Position numbers and translations under genes: made by a program
DNA from: Paenibacillus tyrphae
Lineage (GTDB): Bacteria; Bacillota; Bacilli; Paenibacillales; NBRC-103111
Assembly: GCF_024158745.1 (NCBI RefSeq)
Contig: NZ_JAMZAW010000028.1
Span: forward strand, 32,877 to 96,876
Length of the DNA: 64,000 nt
Direction: 5' to 3'
Notes under the pieces: model-generated
The model's database searches: none
Told to the model about the DNA's origin: nothing
Seen by the model: only the letters and a program-made list of their open reading frames with translations
Part shown: one piece after another, positions 34,979 through 44,227 of the stretch
How positions within the stretch are numbered: position 1 is the first letter of the stretch
Layout of the letters: each line of letters opens with the position of its first letter

Positions 34979-35037
34979 TAGTAGCCTTCCTCCCATTATT
35001 TATTGTGATAGTTCCCGTCTAGTGCGTGAGCTTTACG

Positions 35038-35390
35038 TCATACACTTGGTTTGCCGAATTTAGGAATATGATGCTCGTGTAATGCGATATGGATCATACC
35101 GTTGTCGATCGATTGCGCCAGCCGGATGCCGCGCTTTATATCGTTTGACCATACATAGGCAGTCCCAGCATTATATACATTAGCTACTTCTTTCGGTGCA
35201 ATGTTAGCCGTCGCGCTGATATACCCAACCCCCCTATTGCAAGCCAAAGGAAGCGCTTTCAATATGCGGTTTATTAAACTTTATAATGTAGCAATATCAA
35301 CATCCCCTTTTTTGTGGAATGGTGTGATGACCGGCGCGATTGACCCGCTAAGCGTGGGTTCAATTCTTCAAACATCGAACTCGCTCCTTT
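35038..35390 (-). pseudogene. Chimeric relic: DapA-like 5' part fused to hpaE-like 3' part
   Basis: Read leftward, it starts with LSGSIAPVITPFHKKGDVD (the N terminus of a DapA-like protein), then a frame break and GVGYISATANIAPKEVANVYN (a central DapA region). It then continues without a stop as AYVWSNDIKRGIRLAQ and ALHEHHIPKFGKPSV, which are pieces of an HpaE-like aldehyde dehydrogenase. Intact relatives of both parts lie at 59126-60040 and 57419-58930. Two internal deletions therefore joined remains of adjacent pathway genes. A 74-codon open frame (35038-35262) results, but it is a fusion of fragments and unlikely to be functional. Confidence 0.85.
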
Positions 35391-35671
35391 AAGCGTTTAT
35401 TTCGTCACCGTGATTTTTATCACGTATGCTCTGTTTTTAATGTACCAGCATTTCTTATGTATGAAAAATACTAATAAATTAAGTTATTTATATATAGATC
35501 ATATAAATTAATATTTGTGCAGGAAGGATACAAAGTCAAGTCAAACACTTAAGATTGGAAACACCCTCCGGTTTGCTTTAAAGTACTTGAAAAAATATGA
35601 TATCCGCTATATTTTCTTAGTATATTAGAAATACTAAATGGAAAATCCTATTAAGAAAGGGGTTGAATTTC

Positions 35672-36541
35672 TTGGACTTACGACAACTCCGGTACTTTCT
35701 AACTATTGCCGAGGAAGGTCAAATTACCCGCGCCGCAAAAAAATTGAACATGTCTCAACCTCCTTTAAGTCAACAACTCCAAATGCTAGAGGCTGAATTA
35801 GGAACCGCACTTTTTGAAAGAAATACTCGCAGATTGGATTTGACGGAGGCAGGTAAAGCTCTTTATAAAAAGGGAGCTTTATTAATTAACCAAGTAGAAG
35901 AGATCAAAACGGAAATTATTGAAATTGGGAAAGGGATGCGCGGAACATTATCGATTGGTACGGTTAAGACCGGCCTGCAAATTACGACATCGATGATCGC
36001 AAAATTTAAGAGCCTATATCCGGACGTCACTTATAAAATTTGGGAAGGCGATACATCAAGTTTAACGTCTCATATCAAAAATCGTGACATTGATGCAGCA
36101 GTCGTCAGATTACCTTTGGATGACCCCGAGCTTGACGTTCTTTCATTGCCCAGCGAATCTTACGTTCTCGTTGTCCCAGAAACGTGGGAAATGAAAGAAA
36201 ACTCAATCCCTATGGAACGTATTCGCGACCTTCCTCTGCTTCTTTTACACCGGAGGACTGGAAGAGGCGTATACGAAATGATTTTGAATGAATGCAGACA
36301 ACATGGTTTCGAACCTAATGTGATCTGTGACTGTCCGGATCCAAGCATCTTGATTTCACTGGTTTCTGAAGGGCTTGGCGCTACACTGTTACCCATGTCG
36401 ACCGTCTCAGCCTTTCCCCTAACTACAATCCGAAGCATTAAACTCGAAAATTGTACAATTCAATCCGTGCCGGCGATTGCTTGGTTAAAAGACCGCAGCC
36501 TATCAAGAACAGCACATGAATTCATTCATCTGTTTCGTTAA
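35672..36541 (+). CDS. LysR-family transcriptional regulator
   Basis: 289 residues from a TTG at 35672 with AAAGGGG 9 bases upstream; the translated start (M)DLRQLRYFLTIAEEGQITRAAKKLNMSQPPLSQQL is the classic LysR N terminus. Residues 1-60 form the winged helix; the rest is the effector domain (GTLSIGTVKTGLQITTSMIAKF, LVVPETWEM, LISLVSEGLGATLLP). It is divergent from the hpaB operon and could control 4-hydroxyphenylacetate or aromatic acid breakdown; this is inferred from position only. A decayed copy of its 3' end lies at 44228-44400. Confidence 0.9.
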   Translation: MDLRQLRYFLTIAEEGQITRAAKKLNMSQPPLSQQLQMLEAELGTALFERNTRRLDLTEAGKALYKKGALLINQVEEIKTEIIEIGKGMRGTLSIGTVKTGLQITTSMIAKFKSLYPDVTYKIWEGDTSSLTSHIKNRDIDAAVVRLPLDDPELDVLSLPSESYVLVVPETWEMKENSIPMERIRDLPLLLLHRRTGRGVYEMILNECRQHGFEPNVICDCPDPSILISLVSEGLGATLLPMSTVSAFPLTTIRSIKLENCTIQSVPAIAWLKDRSLSRTAHEFIHLFR

Positions 36542-36893
36542 TTGTTCGGATTCGGAAACCTTGGTGCCCCTTGCTTGTCTGACGTTAGCTTAACCACTGC
36601 AATGATTTAAGCTTCCCTTTTTCCTGGTTGATGCAATGGGCCAAATCTGGTAACAGGAACTTACCGTATCTTGAACAACAGATAAATCGGTTTGGTTTTA
36701 TATTTATGAAGGTATCCGCCCGCCCCTGTCGGAAGTTTACTTTGGCCTTCCAAGTTTTCAATCTTATCGGCCTTCGGTCACCTCACGAGGCTCAATGGCT
36801 TTACTGACGTTGCGGTCTAGGCATCACTCAACCTTCGTCATATGCGCCAAATCGTGAAAATATCTGAACACTGAAGAAGTCAAAAGCTAAAAA
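36542..36893. other. Gene-less interval after the LysR gene
   Basis: No plausible gene on either strand. The first ~60 bases are also found, decayed, at 44330-44400. The remaining part has several short broken frames and no recognisable repeat or RNA. Confidence 0.4.
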
Positions 36894-36926
36894 CAAAAAC
36901 GCAGATGGGAGCCGTCTGCGTTTTTG
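36894..36926. terminator. Bidirectional intrinsic terminator
   Basis: A 12-bp perfect stem (CAAAAACGCAGA at 36894-36905 with TCTGCGTTTTTG at 36915-36926) with a 9-base loop and A/T runs in both directions. It separates the rightward LysR gene from the leftward sensor kinase gene. Confidence 0.85.
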
Positions 36927-37023
36927 TGAAAAATCAGAAAAAAAGGCGGGAAGCTCACTTTTAAAATACTACAGCGAGCCTCTCCCCCTTGTGGATACTG
37001 GATTTTTTGAGAGTTCAGCAACC

Positions 37024-38430
37024 CTAACTAGCTATTAACTTTACAATCACTGTGGTTCCATGATGAGGCTTACTACGAATCTCGATCGTTCCTTTGTGAA
37101 CCTCTACAATCCATTTACATAAAGACAGTCCCAGTCCTGTTCCACCTTGACTTCTTGTTCGGGAATCGCCCACACGATAAAATCGTTGAAAAATATAGGG
37201 TAAATGTTCTTCAGGAATCCCAATCCCATTATCAATCACTTCAATCTGGGTGAATTTTCCTTTACTTGATACATGGATCGCCACTGTTCCTCCTTCCGGT
37301 GTGTACTTAATGGCATTTTCAATTAGATTAACAAACAATCTTCGCAGAAGATCCTCATCGCCCTGGAAGGTGATTGTCTCGGGCGTCTTAAAAGTAAGCT
37401 CAATTTTTTTGTTTACAGCTATGGATGATAAGTGATTCCTTACATATTCGAATAATCGAATTCCGTCAATGACTTTTGAGACAATCTGATTTGGGTCTGA
37501 GGTTTTTGTAGATAAATATAAGAATTTTTCTACCATGTCCGATAAATATACAATCTCTTCCATGACAGAATAAAGCACACTTTTATATTCTTCCGCCGAT
37601 CTGTCCTTGTTTAATGCCACATCGATTTCTCCGCGCAAAATCGTCAATGAAGTACGAAGTTCATGAGAAACATCGGAAGTGAACTGCTGAATCTGGGCGA
37701 ATGAGATTTCTAATCGGTCAATCATACCATTTAAAGTTTTAGCTAAGATCTGCAATTCGTCTTCCGATCCTTCAATGGGTAACCTCTCGTGCAAATTCGT
37801 GACTGAGATATTATTGGTAGCTGTAACGATTTTCTTAATCGGCTGCAGTGTTTTGTTGGAAATTAGCCATCCTATCACGATTGAAATTGCTGCAAAGCCG
37901 ATAGTGCAGAGGATAGTTATGTTTCGCAACTGATCGATGGCAACATGTCGAATCCTGTCGTATGTTGCAACCGTAATTCTGTATGTCAATTTATCTTGGG
38001 TAAGAAGTGGGAGGGACATTGCACGAAGCGGTATTCCATTCAACTCGGGATCCCAAATGAAGCTCTTTTCGTCAACCATATTCATAGTTTCTGAGACCTT
38101 GATGCGTTGCCCGTGCAGATTTTGTGAGGCTGTGATGACTTGGCTCTGTTCGTTTTCGATTTGCCAGTACATCTCTTCTTTTTGAATTCCTGTCGAAACA
38201 GCCAATCCATTCAGATGATTTTCGATTTCAGAAAACGAATAACCATCCTCAATACAATAGGCAATCATAGCTCCCTCTCTGACAAGCATCGAATCGACTT
38301 CTTCGTTTAATGAATCGGAAAATGTAATATATAATAGAGCGCTGAATAGTGATAAAATCAATATGAAAAAAATAGAATGCCAGATTGTGAGCCTCCAACT
38401 GATACTTTTTGAAAAATTTGTGATTTTCAT
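37024..38430 (-). CDS. Sensor histidine kinase of an OmpR-type two-component system
   Basis: 468 residues. First membrane segment at about 13-34 (LTIWHSIFFILILSLFSALLY), an extracytoplasmic loop to ~170, second segment ILCTIGFAAISIVIGWLIS, HAMP (ATNNISVTNLHERLPIEGSEDEL), HisKA with the phospho-His in FTSDVSHELRTSLTILRGEID, then HATPase_c (NLIENAIKYTPEGG, DNGIGIPEEHLPYIFQRFYR, GGTGLGLSLCKWIVEVHKG). The architecture resembles CusS-type and similar metal or envelope sensors. The ATG overlaps the regulator's stop (ATGA). A Fur box upstream of the pair and an iron uptake operon next to it suggest a role in iron sensing, by inference. Confidence 0.92.
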   Translation of the reverse strand: MKITNFSKSISWRLTIWHSIFFILILSLFSALLYITFSDSLNEEVDSMLVREGAMIAYCIEDGYSFSEIENHLNGLAVSTGIQKEEMYWQIENEQSQVITASQNLHGQRIKVSETMNMVDEKSFIWDPELNGIPLRAMSLPLLTQDKLTYRITVATYDRIRHVAIDQLRNITILCTIGFAAISIVIGWLISNKTLQPIKKIVTATNNISVTNLHERLPIEGSEDELQILAKTLNGMIDRLEISFAQIQQFTSDVSHELRTSLTILRGEIDVALNKDRSAEEYKSVLYSVMEEIVYLSDMVEKFLYLSTKTSDPNQIVSKVIDGIRLFEYVRNHLSSIAVNKKIELTFKTPETITFQGDEDLLRRLFVNLIENAIKYTPEGGTVAIHVSSKGKFTQIEVIDNGIGIPEEHLPYIFQRFYRVGDSRTRSQGGTGLGLSLCKWIVEVHKGTIEIRSKPHHGTTVIVKLIAS

Positions 38431-39101
38431 TCTTCACCTTTGATCACATAACCGACACTATAAACCGTATGGATCAGTTTCAGATCAGTATCTTTGTCAA
38501 TTTTATTCCTCAAATGATTGATATACACATCAACCACATTCGTACCCGTACTGTAAGCATCCATCCACACATGTTCAAGAATCAAAGTTCGCGATAATAT
38601 CCTCCCTGCATTTCTGATCATAAATTCTAAGATCGCATATTCCTTATTGGAAGTATAAATATGGCGCCCGCCCCGTATTACTTCTCTCGTGGATGGATTC
38701 AACGTCAGGTCTGCTACTTGTAAAATAGGAGATGCATTCTCTTGATTTCGTCTCAACAAACTACGCATACGGGCTAATAACTCCGAAAAAGCAAAAGGTT
38801 TTGTCATAAAATCGTCCGCACCTGCATCGAGTCCCTTTACTTTATCTACCACGGAATCTTTAGCACTTAGAATCAGAATAGGAGTTTTTGTTCCATTTGA
38901 CCTCAGTTCACTAATAAGCCGAATCCCATTCTTCATCGGAATCATAATATCCACGATGATAAGATCATAATCTTCGATATAAACCAGTTCAGAAGCCGTC
39001 TCACCATCGTGCGCCACATCTACGACATAATGATGCTCCTTTAATCCTTGCGAAATGAAACGAGCGACTTTTGCCTCATCTTCAACCAACAATACGCGCA
39101 T
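38427..39101 (-). CDS. OmpR-family response regulator
   Basis: 224 residues from the ATG at 39101, chosen because GGGGG lies 8 bases upstream; earlier in-frame ATGs overlap the operator region. Receiver: MRVLLVEDEAKVARFI, phospho-acceptor Asp in DLIIVDIMIPMKNG, Lys in DDFMTKPFAF. The C-terminal winged helix is complete (LTLNPSTREVIRGGRHIYTSNKEYAILEFMIRNAGRILSRTLILEHVW, VYINHLRNKID). It is cotranscribed with the sensor kinase. A perfect Fur box 33 bases before the start predicts repression by iron. Confidence 0.93.
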   Translation of the reverse strand: MRVLLVEDEAKVARFISQGLKEHHYVVDVAHDGETASELVYIEDYDLIIVDIMIPMKNGIRLISELRSNGTKTPILILSAKDSVVDKVKGLDAGADDFMTKPFAFSELLARMRSLLRRNQENASPILQVADLTLNPSTREVIRGGRHIYTSNKEYAILEFMIRNAGRILSRTLILEHVWMDAYSTGTNVVDVYINHLRNKIDKDTDLKLIHTVYSVGYVIKGEE

Positions 39102-39133
39102 TCGATCATCCCCCATTAATCCGCCTAAAACAA

Positions 39134-39148
39134 TGATAATAATTATCA
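39134..39148. promoter_or_regulatory. Fur box upstream of the two-component system
   Basis: TGATAATAATTATCA is a perfect 7-1-7 inverted repeat matching the Bacillus Fur consensus. It lies 33 bases before the response regulator start, where it could block the promoter when iron is plentiful. Confidence 0.85.
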
Positions 39149-39241
39149 ATTTCAATTGTATCGTCAGCCAATTGCATTATCTATAAGAAATAACTTCCAT
39201 ATCCACGAAAATAGTTGACATAGATTTTGTCCATTTAAAAC

Positions 39242-39265
39242 AAGCCACCTTTAAAAAGGTGGCTT
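39242..39265 (-). terminator. Terminator of the iron uptake operon
   Basis: A perfect 10-bp stem (AAGCCACCTT with AAGGTGGCTT) and a 4-base loop, followed on the minus strand by GTTTT, located 20 bases after the P19-type lipoprotein gene. Confidence 0.85.
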
Positions 39266-39284
39266 CTTGCTTTAAATTGTATGT

Positions 39285-39902
39285 TTATTGTTTTTTATAA
39301 TCAGCCGTATATTTAAACTCTTGTTTTGTCCACCACTCTTCCACATCATGGTAAGCGAAATTGTCTGTATCCAATTCCACCCAGAAAGTAAAATCATATG
39401 TGCCTTCACTTGGCATTTTTACATTTAATCCGTAGTGAGGACCATCACCGGCTGTCATCGGATAGAGTCGTCCAGATAACTTATCACTCGTTTTCTTATT
39501 GATTGCCTCATAGGTGACTTTCATGCCTGGAATCCAGTCTCCAGGTGCAAATCCCCATTTATTATCTTCAATCGCATGGAAGTCTCCTTCAAGGTGAATA
39601 TCTGCCTCTTTGTCTCCTGGCATACCATGATAATTAACTGGATGAACATTCTTTGCAACTGGAATATAAACGAAAACAAATTCAGTTCCAAACTTGTTTT
39701 CCTTACCGATAGGTACATCTACAGGACCTGCAGCAGCGTCAACAGGTTGCGCATTATGCTCCGGCGCATTGGCAGTTTTCGCTTTTTTGGTTTCCTGGTG
39801 TGATGAATCTGAATTCACTTCTGGTTTCGCACTGCATCCGGCAAGCATCAAGATCCCTAAAGACAATACGAGCGATGATAATATGAGCTTTTTATTAAAC
39901 AT
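39285..39902 (-). CDS. P19/TpD-type iron-binding lipoprotein
   Basis: 205 residues from the ATG at 39902 (GGAGAG 6 bases upstream). A lipobox (GILMLAGCS) is followed by a low-complexity linker and the P19-type beta-sandwich (PVDVPIGKENKFGTEFVFVYIPVAK, IHLEGDFHAIEDNKWGFAPGDWIP, MPSEGTYDFTFWVELDTDNFAYHDVEEWW). Conserved Glu, His and Met residues for Cu/Fe binding are present (HGMPGDKEADIHLEGD). P19 proteins deliver ferrous or ferric iron to FTR1-type permeases at the cell surface. It overlaps the end of the FTR1 gene by 8 bases. Confidence 0.88.
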   Translation of the reverse strand: MFNKKLILSSLVLSLGILMLAGCSAKPEVNSDSSHQETKKAKTANAPEHNAQPVDAAAGPVDVPIGKENKFGTEFVFVYIPVAKNVHPVNYHGMPGDKEADIHLEGDFHAIEDNKWGFAPGDWIPGMKVTYEAINKKTSDKLSGRLYPMTAGDGPHYGLNVKMPSEGTYDFTFWVELDTDNFAYHDVEEWWTKQEFKYTADYKKQ

Positions 39903-41430
39903 TTTTACTCTCTCCTTGATATTTATTACGTACACTGATAACCAAACCCAGAAATAGAATAATCAATAATCCGCTCTGGACTGCTATCGCTTCTACTGTC
40001 GGATATATCCCTAATAAATTCATTTCAGGCATCCCATGAATCTCCGTGGAATTAAGGGAACCAACAAATTGCAATTCACGAATTCCATACCCCAAGAAAC
40101 GAAAAGCCATAACATTCAATAAAATACTTGTCCCTAAAAAATAAGGTTTCAATGGGATCTTCACAGCATAACGGTTGAAAGAATAGTAAACCGCCGCGAG
40201 AATAAACAAACCTGCAACCAAACCACCTACGACAACAGCTGAATTTGAACCGCTCATTGCATATATGGCTTGATAAAAGAGAATCGTTTCAAACCCTTCA
40301 CGATATACGGCCAAAAAAGCTGTCATTCCTAGGGCAAACAAACTTCCCGTTGCGATTGAAGATTTCATTCTGCCTTCAACGAATTGTTTCCATCGTGAGG
40401 CTTTAGCCTTGCCAATTAACCAGTAGCTTGCCCAAATAAGAACCGCAGCAGCTACGATCATCGTTACTCCTTCCATTACTTCTCGGCTTGCTCCGCTGAC
40501 GGTAAGGACGGTTTGTAAAAGCACGGCTGTAATCAAACTGGCTGCAATCGCTCCGCCTGCTCCCCAATAAATACTCTTTAACTTGTTTCTATGACCAGAT
40601 TTAATGAGGAATGACGTTAAGGCCCCGATAACTAATATCGCTTCCAAACCTTCCCGTAAGATAATGGTTAACGAATCAAAAAATAACGAAATCGGGCTTG
40701 CGGGTACTGTTAATAATTCTTCAACGCGCTGAAGATTACGTTGTAAAGAAACGATCTCGCTTTGCAGATCTGTTGGACTCGCTTTAGCAGCGATAAGCTC
40801 CCTTAATCTTGCAAACTTTTGTTCCGATTGAATAAGCAATTTCTGATTTTTAGCAGCAATCTTCGATTCCAAGGGACCAAACAAAGCATAGGAGTTCAAA
40901 GCTTCTGTCAATGCTGGTTCAATATCACCCTGTTGATACAGTACATATACACGATCCAACGATGCATTAAGCTCTTCAATTGTGGATTCCGTATCTTCTC
41001 CCTTGCTTTGAGACAACCCAACAATATCCAACAGAACTGCCGACAGTTCAGCCGATAAGGAAGCGATATGTTTCGGATCGTCACGATCATTTATTTTCTG
41101 TGTGAGATCATCAAGGCCTTCCTTGACTTTTTTCGTTGCTTTTTTATCTATTTCAGATAACGAGGTACTGAGCGAATTGAATTCAGCTTTTGCTCTTCCC
41201 ACATAAATTTTCGCTTCCTTGTATTCGCCCCAATTCATCACTTCCCCGGTTTTATCCACTCCTAATGAATACTCGACGGGAATGGTGTTAATAAATCGAG
41301 CGGTTTGGACAACCTTCTCTTTAAATGCATCGTATTCTTGCGCCAATACTTGCTGCGTAAAGAATGCAGGGAGTAAAGTTAATAATATGAAAAGCGTACT
41401 AGCAATGGAGCGTTTTATTGTTAATATCAT
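39895..41430 (-). CDS. FTR1-family iron permease
   Basis: 511 residues. The N-terminal signal-like segment and about 200 residues of extracytoplasmic helical region (YVGRAKAEFNSLSTSLSEI) precede seven or so membrane helices. The two iron-relay motifs are LREGLEAILVIGAL and YREGFETILFYQAI. This extended N-terminal version is common in Firmicutes. Together with the P19-type lipoprotein it forms a P19/FTR1 iron uptake system with no EfeB or EfeO in the window. A Fur-like sequence lies 30 bases upstream of the start and a perfect Fur box farther out. Confidence 0.92.
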   Translation of the reverse strand: MILTIKRSIASTLFILLTLLPAFFTQQVLAQEYDAFKEKVVQTARFINTIPVEYSLGVDKTGEVMNWGEYKEAKIYVGRAKAEFNSLSTSLSEIDKKATKKVKEGLDDLTQKINDRDDPKHIASLSAELSAVLLDIVGLSQSKGEDTESTIEELNASLDRVYVLYQQGDIEPALTEALNSYALFGPLESKIAAKNQKLLIQSEQKFARLRELIAAKASPTDLQSEIVSLQRNLQRVEELLTVPASPISLFFDSLTIILREGLEAILVIGALTSFLIKSGHRNKLKSIYWGAGGAIAASLITAVLLQTVLTVSGASREVMEGVTMIVAAAVLIWASYWLIGKAKASRWKQFVEGRMKSSIATGSLFALGMTAFLAVYREGFETILFYQAIYAMSGSNSAVVVGGLVAGLFILAAVYYSFNRYAVKIPLKPYFLGTSILLNVMAFRFLGYGIRELQFVGSLNSTEIHGMPEMNLLGIYPTVEAIAVQSGLLIILFLGLVISVRNKYQGESKNV

Positions 41431-41459
41431 CCTGCATGTTCACCTCCGTGTAATCTAAT

Positions 41460-41474
41460 TGAGAATAATAATCT
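41460..41474. promoter_or_regulatory. Fur-like box near the FTR1 start
   Basis: TGAGAATAATAATCT matches the 7-1-7 Fur consensus at 11 of 14 half-site positions. It lies 30 bases before the FTR1 start codon, suitable for iron repression of the FTR1-P19 operon. Confidence 0.55.
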
Positions 41475-41632
41475 TTTTCGCTATTCCACAATACCAAGGC
41501 ATTTTAAATTTTGGATTAAAAAATAATTAACAAATTTTAATTATCCTCAACACTATAAAATTAAAGCTTTTTAATTTTGTATTAAATAGTTTTTTAGTTT
41601 TCTCCTGTAATATAACGGAGTAATTAACCAAT

Positions 41633-41647
41633 TGATAATGATTATCA
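41633..41647. promoter_or_regulatory. Perfect Fur box between FTR1 and DoxX-like genes
   Basis: TGATAATGATTATCA is a perfect 7-1-7 repeat. It lies 52 bases before the DoxX-like start and about 200 bases before FTR1 on the other strand, so it most likely controls the DoxX-like gene and possibly both. Confidence 0.88.
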
Positions 41648-41698
41648 TTAATATCAAAATATCTTTTAGCTCTAATTCTTTTACTTGGGGGAATTATT

Positions 41699-42412
41699 AT
41701 GCAAAATCCAGTGATTAAAACAGATCGAAAAACGCTGGGAAAGTGGGGGGAGCAATCTTTATTTGTTTTAATGCGTATTCTTTTCGGTGTGGGTTGGGTG
41801 TTGGCAGGGATAACGAAGATATTAGGAGAAGGAGGATCATCAGGCCATTCATGGTTTATTCAGCCGGGAGTTTTTCTCACCGATTACTTGATGAAAGTAT
41901 TGGAAAAACCGAACGTTCCAGACTTTTATAAAACTTTTATTGAAGATGCAGCTTTAAATCAAGTTATGTTTTTAAACTATGCAATTCCGATCACTCAGGT
42001 CGTTGTTGGATTATTTCTCATCGCAGGGTTCTTGACACTGCCTTCCGTACTTATTTGTCTATTTATGCATATTAATTTCATTCTTTCAGGTAATATAAAC
42101 TTAATGAGTCTCATTCTTTATACAACTGCATTTAGCATTTTACTTAGTGGAAGACGTATTTACGTTTTAAGTTTGGATCAATATTTAAAATTGGATAACG
42201 TATTCAACTTTAAAAAAGAAAAACTCAAAGAAGTCCCCGTCCATTCGACAGAAACGTTGTCAAAGATCATCGAAATCGCAAACTCCATTAATCAAGCTCA
42301 GGCATCACAAGATGAGCGAATAGAACAATTGATCGCATATCTTGAGAAAAATCACATGAATGAAAATAATCTTTTTGAACATCAAAATAAAGTAAAACAA
42401 GCAGTTTATTAA
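41699..42412 (+). CDS. DoxX-like membrane protein
   Basis: 237 residues; GGGGG 7 bases before the ATG. Four hydrophobic segments are seen (SLFVLMRILFGVGWVLAGITKIL, VMFLNYAIPITQVVVGLFLIAGFL, PSVLICLFMHINFILSG, LILYTTAFSILLSG), as in DoxX/DoxD-type quinone-related membrane proteins. A polar tail of ~75 residues with coiled-coil character follows (IIEIANSINQAQASQDERIEQLIAYLEKN). A Fur box at its promoter places it in the iron regulon. It might feed electrons to, or protect, an iron or redox process at the membrane; this is inference. Confidence 0.75.
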   Translation: MQNPVIKTDRKTLGKWGEQSLFVLMRILFGVGWVLAGITKILGEGGSSGHSWFIQPGVFLTDYLMKVLEKPNVPDFYKTFIEDAALNQVMFLNYAIPITQVVVGLFLIAGFLTLPSVLICLFMHINFILSGNINLMSLILYTTAFSILLSGRRIYVLSLDQYLKLDNVFNFKKEKLKEVPVHSTETLSKIIEIANSINQAQASQDERIEQLIAYLEKNHMNENNLFEHQNKVKQAVY

Positions 42413-42459
42413 TGCTGCAGTTTTGAAACAAAACGCACCAGTCCATCAATGAAAGCGGC

Positions 42460-42509
42460 AACCGATACCTCCCTGTCCTTCGCCCCAGCGTAGAAAGGAG
42501 GTATCGGTT
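42460..42509. terminator. Hairpin after the DoxX-like gene
   Basis: A perfect 13-bp inverted repeat (AACCGATACCTCC at 42460-42472 with GGAGGTATCGGTT at 42497-42509), with a 24-base loop and TATTTAAG after it. It probably ends the DoxX-like transcript, although the poor T-run leaves room for an IS-end role. Confidence 0.55.
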
Positions 42510-42519
42510 ATTTAAGAAG

Positions 42520-43860
42520 TCCGAAGCCTTAGCGAACAGATTGACAATATTCTCTCTATTACTAACACCACTCACAAAGCGGAGATCCATAAAAAGAAGC
42601 CGCTGTCGGCGTTCCAAGTTCAGCGTAAGAATTTGTTGGGCGATGAACCCCGCTCGTCTGCTCGGGCCTCGCCCGGATTCTATTCAGTCCATATCGCTTG
42701 CATCTGCCGAATTTGCCCTCGATTACATTGCGATCGCCCACTTCCTGCTTGGTGATTCGTTTCATCTCGCCTGCGTTGCTCTTGGTTCGAGAGGTGACCA
42801 GAGTGACCCGCTTATTCGAATTCCACGTTCCTTTGCAGTATGTAGTTTTTTTCCGGTTTCGGTACTGATTCGATCAAGGAATGCCCTCGTTGAAGTTGTC
42901 CCATTGCCGCCGTTCCAGAAAGGCGTATCCTTTTACCAAGCTAACGGACACCTTCGTCGCGAATTAAACTTTGGTTTTCGCTTTCTATTGGGTGAATACT
43001 GACGATACGATCATCGATCTGATGGATGTGCTGTGTAATCCATGAAGCGCTACTGGCGATACAACTACTGAATGACGAGCAAATGCTTGTATTGACTTTT
43101 TCTGAGTGCCGGCAGCGGCGTGATAGCAGCCAGCTCCCCCATGATGCGCAGAACGCGCTTGATGAAAGTGAGTTGCTTTCGAGTTCCTCGACACAACACC
43201 TGAAACCCGATTCGACGCTACTTCGCAATGGCAAGATACCGTGCGTCTCGCCTTTTTCCGGTAGATACGCGGCTTCGGTCGTTTGCCTGATTGCGGTGCA
43301 TGAAGGGCATCGACGATCAATTCCAACTTTTCGCCGGCTTCGTTCAACAACGAGATGTCCGTCGAATACGCGGTATCGGCCGACGCTCAGGTTGTGTCGA
43401 GCAACAGCGTCCCTTGATTCGGGTCCGGTTTCGATTTCTTTCGCTTGCGGCCTCGCTGAAAGGCGGAAGTCGAAGTCTTCGAATCATCGTCCTGTTGCTG
43501 TTCCTCTTTCGTAACCTCTTTGCCGCAATCGTTCACTTCCGCGTCGCCGTCGTCTAGAAACTCACGGCTTGCGAACGCCAAGTTTTTGGTTTCTTGGTAG
43601 TTCGCCTGGGGAGCCGTGTTGAATTCAAAACGGATGTTTGTTATTTTTCCATTTCCTTGAACAGCACTATTTCGTTCCATGGTCCATGAATCGGCGCCTT
43701 TGCCCTCATCATTCGCAGTGCAATTTGGTCATTCACAATTGGATAGCTTTCGGCGTTGAAATTTTTCTCCTGTCCGCCGCTCGGCTTCGGCGCGTCCCTC
43801 TGCATTTTTTCATCTTTCTTTCCCCTTCCCTTTTTCCAACTTAACTGTGCCTTTTACGAA
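42520..43860 (-). pseudogene. Decayed IS5-type transposase gene
   Basis: On the minus strand, broken frames give recognisable pieces of a DDE transposase in the right order: NQGTLLLDTT (usually GTLLLDATCAPADIRYPTD), LLNEAGEKLELIVDALHAPQ, PKPRIYRKKARR and, at 42562-42765, RNVIEGKFGRCKRYGLNRIRAR, the C-terminal signature of this group. Stops and frame shifts throughout show that it is inactive. No clear terminal repeats or target duplication could be fixed. Long plus-strand frames over the same region are antisense artefacts of the GC-rich decayed gene. Confidence 0.75.
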
Positions 43861-44227
43861 ATCAGCATTTCGTGAACCTTTGACGGAGCCGATCAGCACA
43901 GCATATTTAATGATATCGGTGATTCGTGTTTACCTCGCCATCGCTTCCATATCCTCCCCAGTCATCAGCAGCGTATCGCTTATTTGGTTCTGGACGAGAC
44001 CTGCTACGTGAGGCGGGGATTCGGAAGTCTTTTGAACTTAGTGCACTTGTTGTTTTTCAGTTACTATTTTCGCATGTCTTCGAAGAGTGGTTTCGACTTG
44101 CCGCGGGGAGTTCACTGTGGGTTCAGCCTGATAGTGATTGAGCAGTTCATCGCTTATCTCTCAGATGAAGCACTCGATACGATTAGAATGGCCAAAGAGA
44201 TGAAGCAGCGATAAAGCTACTTAACTA
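43861..44227. other. Decayed, probably insertion-sequence derived DNA
   Basis: Short broken plus-strand frames end with LSDEALDTIRMAKEMKQR and a stop at about 44214. No start, ribosome binding site or family can be assigned. It lies between the dead transposase and the LysR relic and is probably mobile-element debris. Confidence 0.35.

Noticed and set aside
35038..35262. 74-residue protein with a DapA-like start and HpaE-like end
   Set aside because: It is a fusion of fragments of two unrelated enzymes created by deletions; neither active site is complete.
42541..43680. Long plus-strand frames (for example 42541-43002 and 43026-43514)
   Set aside because: They lie antisense to a decayed transposase whose family motifs are clear on the minus strand; no ribosome binding sites or recognisable protein patterns.
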